A DNA stretch of 64,000 nucleotides from NCBI RefSeq assembly GCF_003987045.1, contig NZ_PIPZ01000001.1, positions 124,001 to 188,000 of the forward strand. Direction: 5' to 3'. Origin of the DNA: Pseudidiomarina marina (lineage in GTDB: Bacteria; Pseudomonadota; Gammaproteobacteria; Enterobacterales; Alteromonadaceae). Positions 59,326 through 64,000 of this stretch are shown here, piece by piece (the first letter of the stretch is position 1; every line of letters begins with the position of its first letter). Made by a program: the position numbers and the translations under genes. The notes below the pieces were generated by a model, which was not told where the DNA came from, did no database searches, and saw only the letters and a list, made by a program, of their open reading frames with translations.

Positions 59326-62262
59326 ATGCACTTTTGGCGCTATGGGTTACTTGGCACGTTCGCCATATTTAGTACCATCGCGCTGGCAGCTGCGGAATCG
59401 CTCCCTCTTAACCAATCACCAGAAACATCCTCAATTCCTTTAAATCAATATGCCTTGCGCAGTTGGAACACTCGTGATGGCTTACCACATAACTCGATAA
59501 ATCGAATTACGCAATCGCATGAGGGTTACCTCTGGCTTGCGACGTGGGAAGGTCCAGTGCGCTACAACGGGCGCTCGTTCAGAATTTACGATGACACAAC
59601 AGTCACTAAAATGCGTGAAGCTGGTGCCTTAAGCGTGGATTACGATGAATCGAGTCAGGAAATAGTGTTTAGCGGTCCGCGCGGAAGTGTTGTTACTTAC
59701 CGTAACAATAACTGGACACCGGAAATTATTGGCGAGAATTTTGTATTTGATACCGTTGTTGATTACAACGAGGTTCGCTGGGCGGCAACAGCGAAAGGGG
59801 TTTATCGATTAAAGGAAGGCGAGGAACCGGTTCACTACACAGAACGTAATGGCTTACCAACAGATTTCACCTTTCGATTATTTGCCGTTTCACAAAGCGA
59901 AAGCCATGATGCGAGGTTATATGTGGGAACGCGACGCGGCGTTGCCTATTACGACGAGAAAACCGATTCATTTATTGCAATAAAGTCGATATCGCAAGCT
60001 CAAGTGCGGGCGCTAACGATACTTAGCAATGACACAATTGTTGTGGCAAATGATGACGGCTTATTTTATCTCCCCCCGCAAGCATCAGATTTTATCCCTT
60101 GGCCATACGCCATGAAGGATCGTGTAACTGCGCTAAGTGAAACCAGTGAAGGTTGTTTATTAATTGGCACCTTTACCAGAGGGGTCGGGCGACTCTGCCA
60201 GCACTCTGAAGATTGGTTAAGTATTGAAAATGGGCTACCTAATTCACACGTACTCGATATTTATCGAGATAACGACGGGACAATTTGGATTGGTACTCAT
60301 GGCGGTTTAGTGCAATTACGCCAGGCGCTATTCCGCAGCTTTACACCTCACCATGGATTGAAAGGCGCCTATGTTCGGTCAGTAAATACCGATAGCATGG
60401 GGCGAGTGTGGGTTGGTACCAACGATGGTATCAGTCGACAAACAACGACATCGAATGACTGGATAGCATTTGAAGCTTTGAAAAGCGATCCGAAACTTTC
60501 GGCTTTGTCGGTTTTAAGTCTTGCGCATGGCAAAGATGACATTGTTTATGTTGGGAGCTATACCGAAGGGTTACTCCAACTAATCGACGGCAAGATAACG
60601 GCACAATTGAGCCGCGAGCAAGGATTTGCAAGTAACGAAATTCGGGTGGTTTTGCCGCTAGAGCAAACCGATCTTTTGTTAGTTGGTACCGCGCGTGGAC
60701 TTTATTTAGTTCGTACAAAGTCGGGGGCGTTTGAAGTAGTTCGGCATTATACTACAGCTGACGGCATGGCGGCCGATTTCGTCTCATCTGTAACGATGGA
60801 TAGCGAAGGGGCACTGTGGGTTAGTTCGACGTTGTCGCTAACTTATTTTAAGCCGTTGGAGGATCACAATTGGCAACCGGAACCAGTTGAATTAGCTTCA
60901 TTTACCGGCGCTAGTAATATTTTTTCCGGTACCTTTCACAATGGTCGAATTTGGTTTGCTACTGATCATGGCATGCTCACTCGCTCGTTAAAGACGAATG
61001 ATTGGCAGTGGTTGTCGCGCCGCGATGGTCTACCTTTCGATAAGACATTTACGATTAATTTCGATGCCGCAGATAACCTATGGCTGGGCGGCGCTCGAGG
61101 TATCCTTCGCGTTGCCAAGGCTGATCTTGAACGCTGGATGATCGATAACCGATTGACGATTCAGTATCAACTTTTCACGGAAGTTGATGGCATGGTCAGC
61201 CGTCAATTGACTACTGGCGGCCCCGCTTCAGTGGTTGATAAAAATGGCCACCTATGGTTTGCCTCAGCGCTTGGCGCCGTCAAGGTCGATCCGGAAGCTG
61301 TCGATAAATATAGTCGAAGCTCTCCAGCACCGGTCATTGAATCGATAATCACTGATGAGGGTGAAATTGATGTTGAAAGGCGTATTTCTGCAGACAATAC
61401 TCGTACCGAATTTAGATATGTTGCGCTTGGCTATCACATGCCCGAGGCGTTGCAATATCAAGTAAGGCTAGTTGGTTACGATTCACATTGGATTGATCGT
61501 GGCAATCAGCTGGAAACCGCCTATACAGCCCTTGCTCCCGGTGAATATACCTTTATGGTACGTAGCCGTTATCCGGGTGGTGAATGGTCGCCGGTAACCG
61601 CAGTGACGCTCAATAAATCTGCTTACTTCTATCAGAAACCGTGGTTTTGGTTCATTTTTTCTCTCGTTGTTATTTTGTTGGTGAGCCTCGCAATTCATTT
61701 ACGAATTCGATCACTTCAACATACGAAACGACGCCTGCAAGGACTTGTGCAAAAGAAAACCCAAGAACTTGAAGCGATGGCATTACAAGACACATTAACG
61801 GGGCTTGCGAATCGTCGCTCATTTGATCAGCAATTAGACCATGAGGTGCAAAATAGTCGTCGCTATAACACACCACTCAGCGTTGCTTTAATTGATATCG
61901 ACTACTTTAAACAAATTAATGACACCTATTTGCATACCGGTGGTGATGTGGTGTTAAAACAAGTCGCCGAACTATTGCAACAATTAGTCCGTGAAGTGGA
62001 TGGTGTTGCGCGCTGGGGAGGCGAAGAATTTGCAATTATTTTCCCGCAAACGATGCTCGCTGACGCCGTATTGGTGCTTGAACGTATTCGCGTTGCGATA
62101 GAAAATTTGCGTGTTGAGAATTTTGAAGAGGCTAGAATTACGGTGAGCATCGGGGTTACCGAACTGACCAAAGAAGAGAGCTCTGCCGAACTACTTAAAA
62201 ATGCTGACAGAGCTCTATATACGGCAAAAGAGCAGGGTCGTAACCGTATCGTTACCGTTTAG
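59326..62262 (+). CDS. Diguanylate cyclase with periplasmic beta-propeller sensor (Reg_prop-Y_Y_Y-GGDEF)
   Basis: The ATG at 59326 follows GGGAG by nine bases; a GTG three codons earlier overlaps it. The 978-residue protein has a signal peptide, a periplasmic region with many Reg_prop propeller repeats of the type 'GYLWLATWEGPVRYNG', 'IWIGTHGGLVQL', 'VWVGTNDGISRQ', a Y_Y_Y domain ('FRYVALGYHMPEALQYQVRL', 'YTFMVRSRYPGGEWS'), one membrane segment ('FWFIFSLVVILLVSLAIHLR'), a coiled coil and a C-terminal GGDEF domain. The active site is 'RWGGEEF', and an inhibitory I-site RxxD ('REVD') lies five residues before it. It should make c-di-GMP in response to an extracellular ligand. It ends overlapping the convergent SDR gene by 11 bases. 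Confidence 0.95.
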   Translation: MHFWRYGLLGTFAIFSTIALAAAESLPLNQSPETSSIPLNQYALRSWNTRDGLPHNSINRITQSHEGYLWLATWEGPVRYNGRSFRIYDDTTVTKMREAGALSVDYDESSQEIVFSGPRGSVVTYRNNNWTPEIIGENFVFDTVVDYNEVRWAATAKGVYRLKEGEEPVHYTERNGLPTDFTFRLFAVSQSESHDARLYVGTRRGVAYYDEKTDSFIAIKSISQAQVRALTILSNDTIVVANDDGLFYLPPQASDFIPWPYAMKDRVTALSETSEGCLLIGTFTRGVGRLCQHSEDWLSIENGLPNSHVLDIYRDNDGTIWIGTHGGLVQLRQALFRSFTPHHGLKGAYVRSVNTDSMGRVWVGTNDGISRQTTTSNDWIAFEALKSDPKLSALSVLSLAHGKDDIVYVGSYTEGLLQLIDGKITAQLSREQGFASNEIRVVLPLEQTDLLLVGTARGLYLVRTKSGAFEVVRHYTTADGMAADFVSSVTMDSEGALWVSSTLSLTYFKPLEDHNWQPEPVELASFTGASNIFSGTFHNGRIWFATDHGMLTRSLKTNDWQWLSRRDGLPFDKTFTINFDAADNLWLGGARGILRVAKADLERWMIDNRLTIQYQLFTEVDGMVSRQLTTGGPASVVDKNGHLWFASALGAVKVDPEAVDKYSRSSPAPVIESIITDEGEIDVERRISADNTRTEFRYVALGYHMPEALQYQVRLVGYDSHWIDRGNQLETAYTALAPGEYTFMVRSRYPGGEWSPVTAVTLNKSAYFYQKPWFWFIFSLVVILLVSLAIHLRIRSLQHTKRRLQGLVQKKTQELEAMALQDTLTGLANRRSFDQQLDHEVQNSRRYNTPLSVALIDIDYFKQINDTYLHTGGDVVLKQVAELLQQLVREVDGVARWGGEEFAIIFPQTMLADAVLVLERIRVAIENLRVENFEEARITVSIGVTELTKEESSAELLKNADRALYTAKEQGRNRIVTV

Positions 62263-63037
62263 CAATCATTCGTCGAACTAAGCCAGGGAAAAAGCGTTGT
62301 AGAAACGGTGCGAGTTTGGAAAGTCCTGAACCGACAACCACTTCTGCTTTTTGCTTCGCTATCGCTTCAAGCGACTTGCGTGCGCATTCTTCGGCTGAAA
62401 TACCACCGGCATTATCTGGGTCTTCATGACCTAACGCGGTGCCATCGCCGGTTAACGAATTGTGAGCAACCTGAGTATTAATAAAGCCAGGCAAGATTGA
62501 GGTGACAGTTAAGCCATACTGCGCCATTTCTGCCCGCAACGAATCCATAAAACCGATAACACCAAACTTGGCCCCGTTATACCCGCTGCGAAGCTTTGTG
62601 CCAACTTTGCCCGCCACACTTGAGACTGTTACGATTTGGCCGGCGCGGCGTTCGACCATGCGCGGTAAGACCAGCTTAGTTAGCGCAATAACACCAAAGT
62701 AATCGATTTCCATTAGTTGTCGATACACGGACATATCAGTCTCTAAAATCAACGATCGCTGAGATACGCCAGCGTTGTTAATCAAGATATCAATGATCTG
62801 ATCACCGAGTGCATCCTTTGCCATTAATGCAGCCTGTTCGGGCTGACTCAAATCGAGAGCCAGAACTTGATGGCGTTCCGGGTGCGCCAATGATTGACGA
62901 ACTTGCTCAAGTGCATCGTGGCGACGCGAAGTAAGAATTAAATGCGCACCCGCTTCAGCGAGTTGTTGCGCCATGGCTAAACCGATGCCAGAAGAGGCAC
63001 CGGTTAGCCAGACAGTTTTACCTTGGAAGTAACGCAT
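62252..63037 (-). CDS. SDR-family short-chain dehydrogenase
   Basis: The 261-residue protein has the Rossmann motif 'TGASSGIG' at residues 12-19, 'NNAGVSQRSLI', the catalytic serine in 'VTVSSVAGKVG' and the catalytic Tyr/Lys in 'SGYNGAKFG'. The arginine in 'LTSRR' after the second strand suggests NADPH preference. It resembles the DhrS7-like classical SDR group; the substrate is unknown. It lies three bases after the AbgT-family gene, so both are on one transcript, and it overlaps the GGDEF gene tail to tail by 11 bases. Confidence 0.9.
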   Translation of the reverse strand: MRYFQGKTVWLTGASSGIGLAMAQQLAEAGAHLILTSRRHDALEQVRQSLAHPERHQVLALDLSQPEQAALMAKDALGDQIIDILINNAGVSQRSLILETDMSVYRQLMEIDYFGVIALTKLVLPRMVERRAGQIVTVSSVAGKVGTKLRSGYNGAKFGVIGFMDSLRAEMAQYGLTVTSILPGFINTQVAHNSLTGDGTALGHEDPDNAGGISAEECARKSLEAIAKQKAEVVVGSGLSKLAPFLQRFFPGLVRRMIAKR

Positions 63038-63040
63038 TGG

Positions 63041-64000
63041 TTAGCCTGCTGGGTAAACGTAATTCGCTTGGAAACCGAGTGGAATACCAATCATCCAGTA
63101 GATGATTAAGAATGCAGACCAAACGACGAGCAATGTCAGGGTAAATGGTAGCATCATTGCAACCAGTGAGCCGATACCCGTACCTTTAACGTAGCGCTGG
63201 CAATAAAGTACCACGAGCGGGAAGTACGGCAACAATGGCGTGATGATATTACTGATTGAGTCACCGACGCGGTACGCAGCCTGCGTTAAATCAGGCGAGT
63301 AACCCAACTGCATTAACATCGGCACGAAAATTGGTGAAATTAACGCCCATTTGGCCGATGCCGAACCAATAAACAGGTTAATGAACGCGACCAAAATGAT
63401 AATACCAACCATGGTCACGCCGCCGCTTAATTGTAACGAGCTTAAGAATTGCGCACCTTTAATGGATAGTAGGGTACCGAGATTTGAATCACCAAATGCT
63501 TTAATGAATAGGGCACAGAAGAACGCCATGACCATGTAGTAAGCCATGTCTTCCATTGACTTTGACATCGCTTTAATCACATCTTGAGAGTTCTTGAAAC
63601 TACCTGAGATGAAGCCATGCACAATGCCTGGAATGATAAACAGCAAGAAGATGAGTGGTACAATCATTTGCATTAATGGTGCAGTAAATGAATCAAGATT
63701 GCCCTCAGCATCAGCTAACGGAGTATTTTCCGCAATAGCTGCAAAAAATAATCCCACTAAACCTAACACCATTACAAAGACGCTGATAAAGAAAGCTTTG
63801 CGATCGCGTGGTGTAACATCATCAAGAACTGGCATATCTTCTTGATCACCATCAATGGTAGCAGTGCGCTGAAGGCGTGGCTCAATTACACGGTCAGTGA
63901 GGTACCAGCCGACGATGACAACAACAATAGAAGATGCAGCGGTGAAAAAGTAGTTATTCAGTTGGTTTAATTGAATGGCTGGGTCAAGTATTTGAGCAGC
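63041..64000 (-). CDS. AbgT-family transporter, C-terminal part (5' end outside window)
   Basis: The frame is open to the right edge; the visible 319 residues are the C-terminal two thirds of an AbgT-family transporter (full length about 510-530). Landmarks are 'NQLNNYFFTAASSIVVVIVG' at the edge, 'PLIFLLFIIPGIVHGFISG', 'NLFIGSASAKWALISPIFVP' (the conserved core hairpin) and 'GDSISNIITPLLPYFPLV'. Family members move p-aminobenzoyl-glutamate in E. coli, or export sulfonamides in MtrF and YdaH. The ATG at 63835 is internal. The SDR gene follows on the same strand. Confidence 0.92.
   Translation of the reverse strand, partial: AAQILDPAIQLNQLNNYFFTAASSIVVVIVGWYLTDRVIEPRLQRTATIDGDQEDMPVLDDVTPRDRKAFFISVFVMVLGLVGLFFAAIAENTPLADAEGNLDSFTAPLMQMIVPLIFLLFIIPGIVHGFISGSFKNSQDVIKAMSKSMEDMAYYMVMAFFCALFIKAFGDSNLGTLLSIKGAQFLSSLQLSGGVTMVGIIILVAFINLFIGSASAKWALISPIFVPMLMQLGYSPDLTQAAYRVGDSISNIITPLLPYFPLVVLYCQRYVKGTGIGSLVAMMLPFTLTLLVVWSAFLIIYWMIGIPLGFQANYVYPAG

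Overview
The window is a stretch of ordinary chromosome from a gammaproteobacterium of moderate GC content. The best guess is a marine member of the Alteromonadales, most likely Idiomarinaceae (Idiomarina or Pseudidiomarina); this is inferred from gene content and order, not from a database match. Supporting points are the E. coli-like block mltD, gloB, methyltransferase, rnhA, dnaQ, tRNA-Asp; the Pseudomonas-like block smc, zipA, ligA (an SMC rather than MukB chromosome); a monomeric NADP isocitrate dehydrogenase; a class I fumarase; and many genes for amino acid and peptide use (serine dehydratase, M3 peptidase beside a TonB receptor, AstE, branched-chain 2-oxoacid dehydrogenase). I see no prophage, insertion sequence, integron or CRISPR array.

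Layout. 1-2.8 kb: the end of an amidohydrolase gene, a terminator, and a STAS plus PP2C/kinase pair resembling the HsbA/HsbR switch. 2.8-7.6 kb: yciH, cysB, sdaA, nudL-pabB. 7.7-11.3 kb: fumarase-rmuC, then rnk with a long and unusual 5' leader. 11.3-14.4 kb: rimO, a periplasmic solute-binding-like protein, cysZ. 14.7-21.2 kb: smc-zipA-ligA. 21.2-26.8 kb: mltD, gloB, methyltransferase-rhodanese, rnhA, dnaQ, two identical tRNA-Asp genes and a small Cys-cluster protein. 26.9-31.9 kb: lipoprotein peptidase and TonB receptor, each with a strong terminator. 32-36.5 kb: an EAL-HDOD protein, icd, an Hsp20 gene with a heat-shock-like promoter, and a small unknown gene. 36.5-39.9 kb: a four-gene MCE lipid-transport operon on the minus strand. 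40-48.2 kb: dnaE-accA-tilS, an EamA transporter and a Kef-type antiporter. 48.3-52.7 kb: an RND pump pair. 52.7-58.4 kb: DUF599-astE and the bkd E1alpha, E1beta, E2 operon. 58.5-64 kb: an EAL protein, a large periplasmic-sensor GGDEF protein, an SDR dehydrogenase and an AbgT-family transporter cut by the window edge.

How the parts fit. The metabolic genes describe a cell living on amino acids and peptides: import and cleavage of peptides, deamination of serine, oxidation of branched-chain oxoacids, and TCA steps (fumarase, isocitrate dehydrogenase). Cyclic-di-GMP signalling appears at three loci, and possibly a fourth if the HsbA/HsbR-like pair feeds a diguanylate cyclase as in Pseudomonas. 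Most of the window is housekeeping. I do not see a clearly new multi-gene system. The most unusual items are non-coding: the rnk leader with a mini-ORF abutting a hairpin, the inverted arrays of a 7-bp repeat between rnhA and dnaQ, and several candidate operators.
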